NCBI RefSeq assembly: GCF_013394795.1
Contig: NZ_JABXYU010000001.1
Location: 1,550,001-1,614,000, forward strand
Length of the DNA stretch: 64,000 nt
From: Leptotrichia sp. oral taxon 223
GTDB taxonomy: Bacteria; Fusobacteriota; Fusobacteriia; Fusobacteriales; Leptotrichiaceae
Reading direction: 5' to 3'
Shown here: in pieces, positions 8,509 to 17,717 of the stretch
How positions within the stretch are numbered: position 1 is the first letter of the stretch
How the letters are laid out: each line of letters opens with the position of its first letter
Made by a program: the position numbers and the translations under genes
The notes under the pieces: model-generated
Databases searched by the model: none
The model's input: only the letters and a program-made list of their open reading frames with translations
Told to the model about the DNA's origin: nothing

Positions 8509-10002
8509 ATGGATTTGAAAAATATGATAAGCGGAACTGACATTCGGGGAATAGTTTCAAAATATGAGGACAAAGACATCAATTTATCTGAAAAGGAAGT
8601 TGAATTCATAGCAAAAGGGTTTGGGCTTTGGATAACTGAAAAATGCGATGAAACCGCAAAGGCTGAAAACAGAAAGGTTAAAGTGGCAGTTGGATACGAT
8701 GCAAGGCATACAGGACCTAAATTTTCAGAAGTTATAAGAAAAACCTTGGTGGAAATGGGAATTGATGTATACGACTGTGGAATGTCGATAACACCGTCGC
8801 TTTTTATGGCTACGATATTTGAGGATTATAAAGCTGATGGCGCAATGATGATAACTGCAAGCCATTTGCCAAGCTACTACAACGGGATTAAATTCTTTAC
8901 AAAAAACGGAGGACTTCAAAAAAGCGATGTTGCTGAATTTCTGGAAATGGCCGAAAAACAAGAAAAAATTTTGATTAAAGAAGAAAAAGGTGTAGAAATT
9001 GTAAAAAATTTGGCAGATGACTATGCTTCATATATATGCGAACTGATAAAAAATAAAATTGGGAAAGGGAATAAACCTCTAAAAAACTTACGGATAGTGA
9101 TAGATGCAGGAAATGGGGCTGCGGGATTTTTTGCTGAAAAGGTAATAGAGGTTCTAGGCGGAGATACGACTGGAAGCCAGTTTTTAAATCCTGATGGCGA
9201 CTTTCCAAATCACATTCCAAATCCTGAAGCAAAAGAAGCGATAGAATCAATAAAAAAAGCTGTTCTTGATAACAATGCAGATTTTGGAATAATATTTGAT
9301 GCGGATGGGGACAGAAGCGCCTTTATAGACAAGAATGGCCGTGAAATTAACAGAAACAAGCTTATTGCGCTGCTTAGTGAAATATTGTTAAAAAAGCATT
9401 CCGGCGGGATAATTGTGACGGATTCGGTTACATCGGCAGGGCTAAAGGAGTTTATAGAAAGCCGTGGAGGTATTCACCACAGATTCCAGAGAGGATATAA
9501 GAACGTTATAAATGAAGCCATAAGACTGAACGGCGAAGGGAAATACTCCCCTCTTGCGATAGAAACGTCAGGACATTCGGCATTTAAAGAAAACTATTTT
9601 CTTGATGACGGAGCATACATGGCTGCAAGGCTTTTGATTCAGCTTGTGGAGAGCAGAGAAAAAGGCATTGAATTTACAGATGTTCTAAATGAGCTGTCTG
9701 AGCCTGCTGAGGAAATAGAAATAAGAATTCCTATAAAGGGTAAAGATTTTAGAGTTTGTGGAGAAAAAATCGTGGAAAACTTTAGGGAATATGCTGGAAA
9801 AAAAGAAGGTTGGAGCTTAGAAATGCCTAACTATGAAGGTGTAAGAGTAAATGTGGGGCAGAAAAGCTGGTTTTTAATCAGATTGTCACTGCATGAACCA
9901 CTTTTGTGCGTTAATATAGAAACGGAAAAAGAAGGAATGGGAAATGATATTTTAGAAGAATTGAAATATTATTTTAAAAAATATGAAAAAATGGAAATTT
10001 AA
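8509..10002 (+). CDS. Phosphoglucomutase/phosphomannomutase family protein
   Basis: This 497-residue protein belongs to the alpha-D-phosphohexomutase family, cytoplasmic enzymes that move phosphate between C1 and C6 of hexose sugars. The active-site serine region is MITASHLPSYYNGIKF near residues 122-137. The metal loop is DADGDRS, and the sugar-recognition loop is AIETSGHSAFKENYF. The N-terminal SGTDIRG motif is present. I chose the ATG at 8509 because AAGGAGAG lies at 8492-8500; an earlier in-frame GTG at 8428 would run through the hairpin. Substrate (glucose or mannose) cannot be fixed from sequence. ManA at 30487 would supply mannose 6-phosphate if this is a PMM. Confidence 0.88.
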   Translation: MDLKNMISGTDIRGIVSKYEDKDINLSEKEVEFIAKGFGLWITEKCDETAKAENRKVKVAVGYDARHTGPKFSEVIRKTLVEMGIDVYDCGMSITPSLFMATIFEDYKADGAMMITASHLPSYYNGIKFFTKNGGLQKSDVAEFLEMAEKQEKILIKEEKGVEIVKNLADDYASYICELIKNKIGKGNKPLKNLRIVIDAGNGAAGFFAEKVIEVLGGDTTGSQFLNPDGDFPNHIPNPEAKEAIESIKKAVLDNNADFGIIFDADGDRSAFIDKNGREINRNKLIALLSEILLKKHSGGIIVTDSVTSAGLKEFIESRGGIHHRFQRGYKNVINEAIRLNGEGKYSPLAIETSGHSAFKENYFLDDGAYMAARLLIQLVESREKGIEFTDVLNELSEPAEEIEIRIPIKGKDFRVCGEKIVENFREYAGKKEGWSLEMPNYEGVRVNVGQKSWFLIRLSLHEPLLCVNIETEKEGMGNDILEELKYYFKKYEKMEI

Positions 10003-10029
10003 AAAAAAATAAAAAATTTAAAAAAGGTA

Positions 10030-10057
10030 TTGATAAAATATATAAATGTGGTAAAAT
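10030..10057 (+). promoter_or_regulatory. Promoter of a candidate small RNA
   Basis: TTGATA at 10030-10035 and TAAAAT at 10052-10057 are 16 bases apart, predicting a start near the GGG at 10064. It lies 28 bases after the phosphohexomutase stop. Confidence 0.55.
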
Positions 10058-10063
10058 ATAGAA

Positions 10064-10139
10064 GGGTTTATTACCCGCTCTAACTAAAATTAGCTAAAAT
10101 TCTTTAGCAGAAAAAACTGGATTCAATTCAGTTTTTTTT
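10064..10139 (+). ncRNA. Candidate small RNA or attenuated leader upstream of adk
   Basis: A predicted 76-base transcript has three successive hairpins: GGGT/ACCC at 10064-10076, GCTAAA/TTTAGC at 10093-10108, and an intrinsic terminator at 10111-10139 whose arms include AACTG and CAGTT, followed by eight T. There is no open frame with a ribosome site. Because adk has its own promoter further down, this is either a free-standing small RNA or a terminated leader. It matches no RNA family that I can recognise. Confidence 0.5.
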
Positions 10140-10177
10140 CTTTTCTTGTTATTTTTTTGAAAATTTGAAAAAGAAAA

Positions 10178-10206
10178 TTGAAAAATGGCTGTTAAAATGT
10201 TAAAAT
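10178..10206 (+). promoter_or_regulatory. Promoter of adk
   Basis: TTGAAA at 10178-10183 and TAAAAT at 10201-10206 have an ideal 17-base spacer, giving a transcription start near 10213 and a leader of about 57 bases before adk. Confidence 0.6.
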
Positions 10207-10269
10207 TAGATATGAAAAAATAAATTTGGAAAGGAGCGGTATTTAATTTTAAATATCGGATAAATAATT

Positions 10270-10899
10270 ATGAACATAGTGTTATTTGGAGCGCCGGGAG
10301 CAGGGAAAGGAACTCAGGCAAAGGAATTGATTCAAAAATATAAAATTCCTCAAATTTCAACAGGAGATATTTTAAGAGCGGCAATTACAAATAAGACTCC
10401 GCTAGGATTGGAAGCAAAAAAATTGATGGATGAAGGGAAATTAGTTTCTGATGACATCGTAAATGGACTTGTGGAAGCAAGATTGCAGGAAGATGACTGT
10501 AAAAAAGGGTTTATTCTGGATGGATTTCCAAGAACTGTGGCTCAAGCCGAGGAACTTGACAAAATTTTGGCAAAATCAAACAGAAAAATTGAAAAAGTTG
10601 TTGCGCTTGAAGTTAGTGATGAAGAAATTATTGAAAGAATCACAGGAAGAAGAGTGTCGAAAAAAACTGGTAAAATTTATCATATAAAATACAATCCGCC
10701 AGTTGACGAAAATCCAGAAGATCTGGAGCAAAGGGCAGACGATAATGAAGAAACAGTGAAAAAACGTTTGGCAGTTTATAACGAGCAGACAGCGCCAGTA
10801 TTGGACTTTTACAAAAAACAGAATAAAGTTTACAGTGTAGACGGTGCAAAAAAACTGGAAGAAATTACAAAAGATATAATTAATATTTTGGAAAAATAG
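10270..10899 (+). CDS. adk: Adenylate kinase
   Basis: This 209-residue cytoplasmic enzyme converts ATP plus AMP to two ADP. The P-loop GAPGAGKGT is at residues 7-15, the AMP-binding region ISTGDILRAAI follows, and FILDGFPRT is the Walker-B-like strand. The LID region (GRRVSKKTGKIYHIKYNPP) has no zinc-binding cysteines, so this is the non-zinc type rather than the Cys4 form of many Gram-positives. AAAGGAGCGG lies about 30 bases upstream and the ATG at 10270 has only a weak site close by. The next gene is map, a common adk neighbour in ribosomal-protein clusters, but here no secY or ribosomal genes accompany them. Confidence 0.95.
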   Translation: MNIVLFGAPGAGKGTQAKELIQKYKIPQISTGDILRAAITNKTPLGLEAKKLMDEGKLVSDDIVNGLVEARLQEDDCKKGFILDGFPRTVAQAEELDKILAKSNRKIEKVVALEVSDEEIIERITGRRVSKKTGKIYHIKYNPPVDENPEDLEQRADDNEETVKKRLAVYNEQTAPVLDFYKKQNKVYSVDGAKKLEEITKDIINILEK

Positions 10900-10989
10900 G
10901 AAATGAATTTGGATCAATAAAATGATTTTAAATTGCTATCACTATAAAAAATAAAAAAAGAAGAAATTTAGAAAGAAGAAGTACAAAAA

Positions 10990-11763
10990 ATGATAATTTA
11001 TAAAACATTGGATGAAATAAAGAAAATAAAAAAAGCTAATGAAATAATTGCAAGACTTTTTGAAGATGTATTGCCAAAGCATGTAAAAGCTGGAGTTAGC
11101 ACATACGAACTGGATAAAATTGCTGAAGATTACATTAGAAGCCAAGGTGCCATCCCTGGTACAAAAGGTTACGATGTAGGACGTCCGTATCCTCCTTACC
11201 CGGCTGCAACTTGTATCTCTGTAAATGAAGTCGTAGTACACGGCATTCCAAGTAAAAAGCAAATACTAAAAGAAGGGGATATTTTGACAGTCGATACAGT
11301 TACAGTGCTTGACGGATATTTTGGTGATGCAGCAATTACTTATGCTGTGGGGGAAATTGATGAAACTTCTAAAAAATTGATGGAAGTTACTGAAAAGGCA
11401 AGAGATATAGGAATTGAGGCGGCACATGCCGGAAACAGAATTGGTGATATTGGGCATGCCATTCAGGAATATGTCGAAAGTTTTGGATTCTCGCTTGTAA
11501 GGGATTTTGCAGGACATGGAGTAGGAAAGGAAATGCACGAAGATCCGATTATTCCAAATTATGGAAAAGCTGGAACAGGGGCTAAAATCGAAGATGGAAT
11601 GGTAATTACAGTTGAACCGATGGTAAATGTCGGAACTTATAAAGTTAAAATCTTATCTGATATGTGGACTGCGGTTACTAAAGATGGAAAACGTTCAGCA
11701 CAATATGAACATAGCCTTGCCATTATTGACGGGAAGCCTGTAATCTTGAGTGTAAGGGATTAA
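10990..11763 (+). CDS. map: Methionine aminopeptidase, type I
   Basis: This 257-residue enzyme removes the starter methionine from new proteins in the cytoplasm. The five metal ligands of type I MetAPs are visible: aspartates in TVDTVTV and YFGDAA, a histidine in AGHGVGKEMHEDP, and glutamates in VEPMVN and YEHSLAI. The length is standard for bacteria, and there is no N-terminal zinc extension. AGAAAGAAG precedes the ATG. It lies 90 bp after adk with no clear promoter between, so they may be cotranscribed. Confidence 0.95.
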   Translation: MIIYKTLDEIKKIKKANEIIARLFEDVLPKHVKAGVSTYELDKIAEDYIRSQGAIPGTKGYDVGRPYPPYPAATCISVNEVVVHGIPSKKQILKEGDILTVDTVTVLDGYFGDAAITYAVGEIDETSKKLMEVTEKARDIGIEAAHAGNRIGDIGHAIQEYVESFGFSLVRDFAGHGVGKEMHEDPIIPNYGKAGTGAKIEDGMVITVEPMVNVGTYKVKILSDMWTAVTKDGKRSAQYEHSLAIIDGKPVILSVRD

Positions 11764-11810
11764 GATAAAAATAAAGAACATAAAAAATATAAAGAAGGGA
11801 GAGAATTATA

Positions 11811-12188
11811 TTGAGCATACTGGCATTCATATTAATATTATTCGTGGCAATTGAGCATTACTACATATTAATTCTTGAAATGTATTTCAATGAAAGCGAA
11901 ACTGTACAACGAAATTTTGGACTTGATTCAAAATTCTTAAAAGATGAACGTGTAAAAAAAATGATGGCAAATCAAGGATTATACAACAGCTTTCTTGCCT
12001 CAGGATTAATATGGAGTTTAATCGAAACTGGAGAATTTCAAATTCAAATTGCAGTTTTCTTCCTGATTTGTATTATCTGTGCGGCTATTTACGGTTCTGT
12101 CACAGTTTCCAAAAAAATATTTTTAGTGCAGGGATTACCTGCTTTGATGGCTGTTATTTCGTTATTATTGCCATTAATAGTTTCATAA
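11811..12188 (+). CDS. DUF1304-family small membrane protein
   Basis: This 125-residue protein has four predicted membrane helices and matches the DUF1304 (COG3759) pattern, including the early EHYYILILEMY stretch and NQGLYNSFLASGLIWSL in the middle. The function of the family is unknown to me. Translation starts at a TTG at 11811, supported by GAAGGGAGAG just upstream. It lies 48 bp after map and is followed by a terminator, so it is the last gene of the adk-map unit. Confidence 0.8.
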   Translation: MSILAFILILFVAIEHYYILILEMYFNESETVQRNFGLDSKFLKDERVKKMMANQGLYNSFLASGLIWSLIETGEFQIQIAVFFLICIICAAIYGSVTVSKKIFLVQGLPALMAVISLLLPLIVS

Positions 12189-12211
12189 GCTTGATTAGAT
12201 TTTAAAGAGAT

Positions 12212-12257
12212 GCCTAAACTGGAGAATCGGATTTTGAAGGTTTTAGGTGTTTTTTTT
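12212..12257 (+). terminator. Terminator after the DUF1304 gene
   Basis: CCTAAA at 12213-12218 pairs with TTTAGG at 12242-12247 and eight T follow. The region from here to der (12258-12480) is AT-rich and holds no gene that I can support. Confidence 0.65.
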
Positions 12258-12480
12258 GAAATATTTATAAAAAAAATAAAATAATACTCCAGTCTTTGTT
12301 TTATTTACACTTTTTCTGCAATATCATTAAAAAAGACTAATAAAAATACAAAAAATGTGATAAAATATATTGTAATGTTGTATGGTAAAATAATATATTG
12401 CATGTCTTTGAAATAAAAGCAGCAAATAATATAGTCAGTTAAAAAACTGACTAATTTAATAAATAAAAACGGAGGAAAAT

Positions 12481-13806
12481 ATGAAACATACAGTAGCAAT
12501 TGTTGGTAGGCCTAATGTAGGGAAATCAACATTATTTAATAAGCTAGTGGGCGACAGGCTGTCTATCGTAAAGGATGAGCCAGGAGTTACAAGGGACAGG
12601 CTATACCGTGAGATGGAGTGGAGCGGAAAAGAGTTCATCTTAGTGGATACAGGAGGACTTGAGCCGAGAACAGAAGATTTTATGATGGGAAAGATTAAGC
12701 AGCAGGCGCAGGTTGCAATTGATGAGGCGGACGTAATTATATTTCTGGTGGATGGAAAAGCTGGGATTACTGGACTTGACGAGGATGTGGCAACGGTGCT
12801 TAGAAGGCAGGATAAAAAGGTTGTCGTGGCTGTAAACAAGATTGACAATTATATGCGTGATCAGGAAAATATTTTTGAGTTTTACGGACTAGGATTTGAG
12901 GAAGTTATTGGAATTTCTGGAGAACATAAGACAAATCTGGGGGATTTGCTGGACGCTGTAATTAATAAATTTGAGGACAAGAAAATAAAGCAAACTGAAA
13001 ATGGGCTTAACATTGCAATTCTTGGAAGGCCAAACGCAGGGAAATCTTCGCTTGTAAATAAACTTCTGAATGAAGAGCGTTCAATCGTAAGCGATATTGC
13101 GGGAACAACTAGGGATACGATTGATTCAAACTTGAAATATAACGGGGAAACTTATACATTAATTGACACAGCGGGAATACGTAGAAAATCAAAAGTGGAT
13201 GACGATGTTGAGTATTACAGCGTGCTGCGTGCGATAAAGGCGATAAAAAGAGCAGATGTGTGCGTGCTGATGCTAGATGCAACAGAACTTTTAACAGATC
13301 AGGATAAGAGAATCGCAGGAATGATTTATGAGGAAAGAAAGCCTATTATCATTGCTGTGAACAAATGGGATCTGATTGAAAAGAATAATAACAGCGTGAA
13401 GGAATTTACGGCTCTAGTAAAGGCGGACTTGGCATTTCTGGACTACGCTCCGATTGTTACAATTTCCGCATTGACTGGAAAAAGAACACTAAATATACTG
13501 GAGCAGGCTAAATTTATTAACGAGGAATACCATAAAAAGATAACAACTGGACTATTGAATCAGATTTTGGCAGAAATGACAGCACAGAATCCAGTGCCTA
13601 CAAGAAAAGGGCGGGCAGTAAAAATAAACTATGCAACGCAGGTAAGTCAGGCACCGCCAAAATTTGTATTTTTTGCCAACAATCCAGAATTGATACATTT
13701 TTCTTACCAAAGATATATTGAAAATAAATTAAGGGAATATTTTGGATTTGAAGGATGTCCGATTAATATTGTGTTTAACAGGAAAAATGAAAAATCCTTT
13801 GGATAG
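12481..13806 (+). CDS. der: Ribosome-assembly GTPase Der (EngA)
   Basis: This 441-residue protein has the tandem GTPase domains unique to Der, which helps mature the 50S ribosomal subunit. The first P-loop is GRPNVGKST (residues 8-16) with DTGG and NKID motifs. The second is GRPNAGKSS with DTAGIRRKSK and NKWD. A KH-like domain fills the last 80 or so residues. CGGAGG precedes the ATG at a good distance. It begins a unit that may extend into the next membrane protein 35 bp downstream. Confidence 0.96.
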   Translation: MKHTVAIVGRPNVGKSTLFNKLVGDRLSIVKDEPGVTRDRLYREMEWSGKEFILVDTGGLEPRTEDFMMGKIKQQAQVAIDEADVIIFLVDGKAGITGLDEDVATVLRRQDKKVVVAVNKIDNYMRDQENIFEFYGLGFEEVIGISGEHKTNLGDLLDAVINKFEDKKIKQTENGLNIAILGRPNAGKSSLVNKLLNEERSIVSDIAGTTRDTIDSNLKYNGETYTLIDTAGIRRKSKVDDDVEYYSVLRAIKAIKRADVCVLMLDATELLTDQDKRIAGMIYEERKPIIIAVNKWDLIEKNNNSVKEFTALVKADLAFLDYAPIVTISALTGKRTLNILEQAKFINEEYHKKITTGLLNQILAEMTAQNPVPTRKGRAVKINYATQVSQAPPKFVFFANNPELIHFSYQRYIENKLREYFGFEGCPINIVFNRKNEKSFG

Positions 13807-13841
13807 AGTAGAAAATAGATATAAAAAGGGAGATTAATCAA

Positions 13842-15044
13842 ATGAAATTTTATGATGAGGAAAAGCTGTTAAAATTAAGAAATATTTTAATTGTGGCAGT
13901 GCTGATGCTTTTGACAATTTTGCTGTTTTTTAGAGTTTATGACAATTTTGCAAAACCCATAAGGCTTGTGACAAGTACCATTTTTCCATTTATTCTCTCG
14001 TTTATAATTGTGTATTGCCTTATGCCTTTTATCGATATGATAAGTGAAAAGGATAGAAACAGGAGCTTTTTAAAGAGCAGCAAGCTTGACGAGCTGGAAA
14101 GAGTGGAAAAAATGAACATAAGTAATTCTGAACGAAGAAAAAAAATAGAGCTGTTTAATGAAATTTCACATAAAGATAAGAAAAAAGGATTTTATCTGAA
14201 CCGCACATTTGCAATTTTGCTTGTACTGTCTATATTCTTTGTGATTTTTCTTTATATAGTCTTGACAATTGTGCCGATATTTACAAAGCAGGTATCAAGC
14301 CTTATCGACTTTCTGCTAAAAAATCAGGAAAAACTTCAAAACAACTTTTTTGGATTTCTTGAAAGTAATAGCATTGATTTGAGAAGTTCCATAATGAGTT
14401 CTAAGGACATAATTGTAACGAATGTAATAAAAGTGCTAGGTTCAAGTTTTTCATTAATAAGCAGCACATTCAGCTTATTGTTTATGACACCTATTTTCAC
14501 AATAATGCTGATTTTCAGTTATGATAACATTGAAAATGGGGTTAAACGGATTTTGCGGAATATGGACAGGGAGGATTTGATAGTCCTTATAAAGCATATG
14601 GATGAAACTATTGGGAAATATATCCTTGTAACAGCTCTGGACAGTATGATAGTTGGAGTTGTATCGTTTATAATTTTTTATTTTCTGAAAATGGATTACA
14701 GCCTTCTTTTTTCAGTAATTGTAGGGTTTGGAAACGTGATTCCGTTTATAGGGCCCTTTATTGGGCTGATTCCAGCGATACTGTATGCTTTTACAAAGTC
14801 GTTCAAGCTTGTGATTTTAATAGTAGTCATGATTACCATTGTACAGACGGTAGAAGCAAACATCGTAAAACCGTGGCTTACAGGAAAATCTGTGGAAATG
14901 CACCCGATTACGACTCTTCTGGTAGTTCTCGTTGGAGGGGCGTTATTTGGAATTGGAGGTGCTTTTGTCGCTATTCCTGTGTATATTATTATTAAACTCA
15001 CATGGCTATTTTGCTGGGAAAAATATATAACAAAAGATAAATAG
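13842..15044 (+). CDS. AI-2E family transporter
   Basis: This 400-residue inner-membrane protein has about eight hydrophobic segments and the AI-2E/UPF0118 family's C-terminal motifs GFGNVIPFIGPFIGLIPA, NIVKPWLTGKSVEMHP and GIGGAFVAIPVYI. Members include TqsA (autoinducer-2 export) and YtvI-type exporters, and some act as sodium-proton antiporters, so the substrate is open. A charged cytoplasmic stretch of roughly 60 residues lies after the second helix. AAAAAGGGAG precedes the ATG. It is followed at 29 bp by a MarR regulator that could control it. Confidence 0.85.
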   Translation: MKFYDEEKLLKLRNILIVAVLMLLTILLFFRVYDNFAKPIRLVTSTIFPFILSFIIVYCLMPFIDMISEKDRNRSFLKSSKLDELERVEKMNISNSERRKKIELFNEISHKDKKKGFYLNRTFAILLVLSIFFVIFLYIVLTIVPIFTKQVSSLIDFLLKNQEKLQNNFFGFLESNSIDLRSSIMSSKDIIVTNVIKVLGSSFSLISSTFSLLFMTPIFTIMLIFSYDNIENGVKRILRNMDREDLIVLIKHMDETIGKYILVTALDSMIVGVVSFIIFYFLKMDYSLLFSVIVGFGNVIPFIGPFIGLIPAILYAFTKSFKLVILIVVMITIVQTVEANIVKPWLTGKSVEMHPITTLLVVLVGGALFGIGGAFVAIPVYIIIKLTWLFCWEKYITKDK

Positions 15045-15073
15045 CAAATTTAAAAAGTAAGGAAGTGAAAAAT

Positions 15074-15556
15074 ATGAATAAAGGGAAAATGGAAATTCAA
15101 AAATGTATTTACTTTACAATTTCAAAAATGTTTAGGATGGTTAATAAAATAGCAGAAGAATCGTTTGAAAAAATGGATATTTATCCAACGCATGGGTTTC
15201 TTATGATTATACTGAAAGAGGAGAAAAAAGGGCTTACAGTAAACGAAATATCAGAAACTCTGGCAATAGCTCCTTCAACAGTTACAAGGTTTGTCGACAA
15301 ATTAATTTCAAAAGGGTATGTAAAAAGGGAAAAGGCTGGGAAAAATTCCTTTACAAAAATAACTGAGGAAGGTTTAAAAATTATACCTGACATTTATAAG
15401 GCATGGCACGGAATTTCAGAAAAAATTGCAGAAATTGTGGGAAATGACGAATATTTGAGAAAAACAGGAGAAGATTTTAAAGAGTTTGCGGACGTAATAG
15501 GAAAAGATAAGAAATATGATCAAGTTTGTGAGGATTTTGACTTTTGGATCATTTAA
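15074..15556 (+). CDS. MarR-family transcriptional regulator
   Basis: This 160-residue protein has a winged helix at about residues 45-110, including LTVNEISETLAIAPSTVTRFVDKLISKGYVKR (given here by its position and ends), which is typical of MarR repressors. I chose the ATG at 15074 because AAGGAAG ends nine bases upstream; a GTG at 15065 overlaps that site. It may respond to small aromatic or toxic compounds, as is common in the family, and the adjacent AI-2E transporter is a plausible target. No operator is obvious between the two genes. Confidence 0.85.
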   Translation: MNKGKMEIQKCIYFTISKMFRMVNKIAEESFEKMDIYPTHGFLMIILKEEKKGLTVNEISETLAIAPSTVTRFVDKLISKGYVKREKAGKNSFTKITEEGLKIIPDIYKAWHGISEKIAEIVGNDEYLRKTGEDFKEFADVIGKDKKYDQVCEDFDFWII

Positions 15557-15600
15557 AAATTAAAAATAATTTTATATAAACAGAAAGTTAGGCGATTCTG

Positions 15601-16938
15601 ATGTTAGTAAAACGAAAGAAAATTTCCCCTTATACCATAATCTTAGTATCATTTATAATAATTATATTAATAGGCGGCTTTTTGCTTTCTTCGCCAATTG
15701 CAATAGAAAATGGACAAAGGACAAATTTACTTGAAGGCATGTTTACAGCGACATCGGCTGTCTGTGTAACAGGACTTACAGTAAATGACGTAAGCAAGGT
15801 TTATAATTTATTTGGCAAAACAGTTATTATGGTATTAATTCAGCTTGGCGGGATTGGAATTATCACGTTCTCAACAGTAGTTGTAGCAATGATTTCAAAA
15901 AAAGTTGGATATTTTGCTAAAAAGCTGATACAGGAAGACATAAATACAAATACAACATTTGAAATACAAAAATTTGTAAAAAAAGTCCTGATTACAGTTT
16001 TTATAATAGAAATTATCGGGGCTGCAATATTATTTTTAAAATTTATAAAAATATTTGATTATAAGACAGCGGCTTATTATGCTATATTTCATTCTATTTC
16101 TGCATTTTGTAATGCCGGGTTTGCATTATTTTCAAATAATTTAAGTGATTTTAAAAACAGCATAATAATAAACACTGTAATTCCTATCTTAATTTTTTTA
16201 GGTGGAATAGGTTTTGCAGCAATTCTTAATATTTATCAATATTTTCTAAAAAAAGACAAAAGGCTTACCGCAACAACAAGAATAGCTGTAAAAATGTCAA
16301 TCTTTCTAATAATATTCGGGACAGTTCTAACATTTATTCTAGAGTATTCAAACAGTAAAACATTAGGTACATTGCCATTTTTTGAAAAAATAGGAGCAGC
16401 CTTTTTTCAAAGCGTAACAACAAGAACAGCTGGTTTCAATACAATTTCCATAGCTGAATTGCGGGAACCTACAGTTTTTTTGTTTGTAGTGCTAATGTTT
16501 ATTGGAGCTTCACCTGGCTCAACAGGTGGTGGAATAAAGACTACTACAGCTGGACTGATACTTTTGGGAATAGCTGCAACTATTAAAAATAAAGAATATT
16601 TGGAATACAAAAAGAGAAGAATTAGCTGGAAAATATACAATAAGGCTATGGTTATTGTTTTTATATCAATTATGTATGTTGTTGTAATATTATTTCTATT
16701 AATCTGGCTGGAAGACAGAAGGGTGATAGAATTAGGATTTGAACTGGTGTCTGCTTTTGGAACGGTGGGACTGTCACGGGATTTAACACCGCAATTATCG
16801 AGCATTTCTAAACTGTTGATCATGATTACAATGTTTGTTGGAAGAGTTGGCCCTCTGACAATAACACTGGCATTGTCCAGAAGTAAAAATACGAAAGGCA
16901 GATATGTTTATCCAAAAGAAGATATTCTGATAGGATAA
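15601..16938 (+). CDS. ktrB: Ktr/Trk-type potassium uptake channel subunit (KtrB)
   Basis: This 445-residue membrane protein has the four-fold M1-P-M2 repeat of the TrkH/KtrB superfamily. The four selectivity-filter regions are seen as SAVCVTGLTV, AFCNAGFALF, TTRTAGFNTI and SAFGTVGLSR, each with the central glycine. Its length (about 445) and arrangement favour the sodium-dependent KtrB form over the longer TrkH. The gating subunit KtrA follows 14 bp downstream. The ATG at 15601 lacks a strong ribosome site (AAAGTTAGGCG upstream). Confidence 0.9.
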   Translation: MLVKRKKISPYTIILVSFIIIILIGGFLLSSPIAIENGQRTNLLEGMFTATSAVCVTGLTVNDVSKVYNLFGKTVIMVLIQLGGIGIITFSTVVVAMISKKVGYFAKKLIQEDINTNTTFEIQKFVKKVLITVFIIEIIGAAILFLKFIKIFDYKTAAYYAIFHSISAFCNAGFALFSNNLSDFKNSIIINTVIPILIFLGGIGFAAILNIYQYFLKKDKRLTATTRIAVKMSIFLIIFGTVLTFILEYSNSKTLGTLPFFEKIGAAFFQSVTTRTAGFNTISIAELREPTVFLFVVLMFIGASPGSTGGGIKTTTAGLILLGIAATIKNKEYLEYKKRRISWKIYNKAMVIVFISIMYVVVILFLLIWLEDRRVIELGFELVSAFGTVGLSRDLTPQLSSISKLLIMITMFVGRVGPLTITLALSRSKNTKGRYVYPKEDILIG

Positions 16939-16952
16939 GGAAGAGGTGAAAA

Positions 16953-17615
16953 ATGGCAGGATATTTAGTAATCGGACTTGGAACATTCGGCAGAAGTGTA
17001 GCTCAGACATTATATGAAAATGGTAAAATGGTTCTGGCAATAGATCAAAGGGATGAACGTGTACAAAAGGTAATTGATGATGAAATCGTAAGCGATGCAA
17101 TCACATTGGATGTAACAGATGAAAATTCAATCAAGAAAGTGATAAATGATGACTTTGACACTGCTTTTGTCTGCATTGGAGACAATACCCAGTCCAGTGT
17201 ATTTGTTACTGTGATTTTAAAGGAAATGGGAATAAAAACTATCATTTGTAAGGCAAAAAATGAATTACAGGGGAAAATTTTAAAAAAGATTGGTGCAACT
17301 TCCGTTGTTTATCCAGAAGAAACGATGGCCAAGGAAACAGCACTTGGGGTAATAAGGCCCAATATAACGGAACATTTTAAATTTTCAGAAAAATATAGAG
17401 TATTTGAAATAAAAGCGCCGAAGGATTTTAATGGAAAAAATCTTATAGAATTAAATTTGAGAAATAAATATGAAATGAATATTATTGGAATAAAAGATGA
17501 AAAAGAATTAAATATTATGCCGCTTCCAAATACTATAATAAGAGAGAATAATGTACTGTTAGTTATCGCAAACATAGAGAAAATGACATTATTTGGAAAA
17601 AAATATGTTTTATAA
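16953..17615 (+). CDS. ktrA: Potassium channel regulatory subunit KtrA (RCK/TrkA)
   Basis: This 220-residue cytoplasmic protein has an N-terminal RCK domain with a Rossmann nucleotide-binding motif, VIGLGTFGRSVA (residues 5-16), and a C-terminal RCK_C domain. Rings of KtrA bind ATP or ADP and c-di-AMP and open KtrB. GGAAGAGGTG lies before the ATG. The pair is almost certainly one operon (14 bp apart). Confidence 0.92.
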   Translation: MAGYLVIGLGTFGRSVAQTLYENGKMVLAIDQRDERVQKVIDDEIVSDAITLDVTDENSIKKVINDDFDTAFVCIGDNTQSSVFVTVILKEMGIKTIICKAKNELQGKILKKIGATSVVYPEETMAKETALGVIRPNITEHFKFSEKYRVFEIKAPKDFNGKNLIELNLRNKYEMNIIGIKDEKELNIMPLPNTIIRENNVLLVIANIEKMTLFGKKYVL

Positions 17616-17653
17616 TAAAAAGCTTAATTAAAGCCTTTCAAATGTAAAATAAA

Positions 17654-17682
17654 TTGTTATAAGTATAAAAGTATGGTATAAT
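17654..17682 (+). promoter_or_regulatory. Promoter of the lptD homologue
   Basis: TTGTTA at 17654-17659 and a perfect TATAAT at 17677-17682 are separated by 17 bases, 36 bases upstream of the start codon. Confidence 0.65.
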
Positions 17683-17717
17683 TTAGCAAAACTCTAATAA
17701 AATAAAAGGTTGAAAAA

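Noticed and set aside
10064-10139. Fluoride or preQ1 riboswitch upstream of adk
   Set aside because: Short motifs such as ACCCGCTC look superficially similar, but the paired elements and conserved cores of those riboswitches are absent, and adk is not a typical target.
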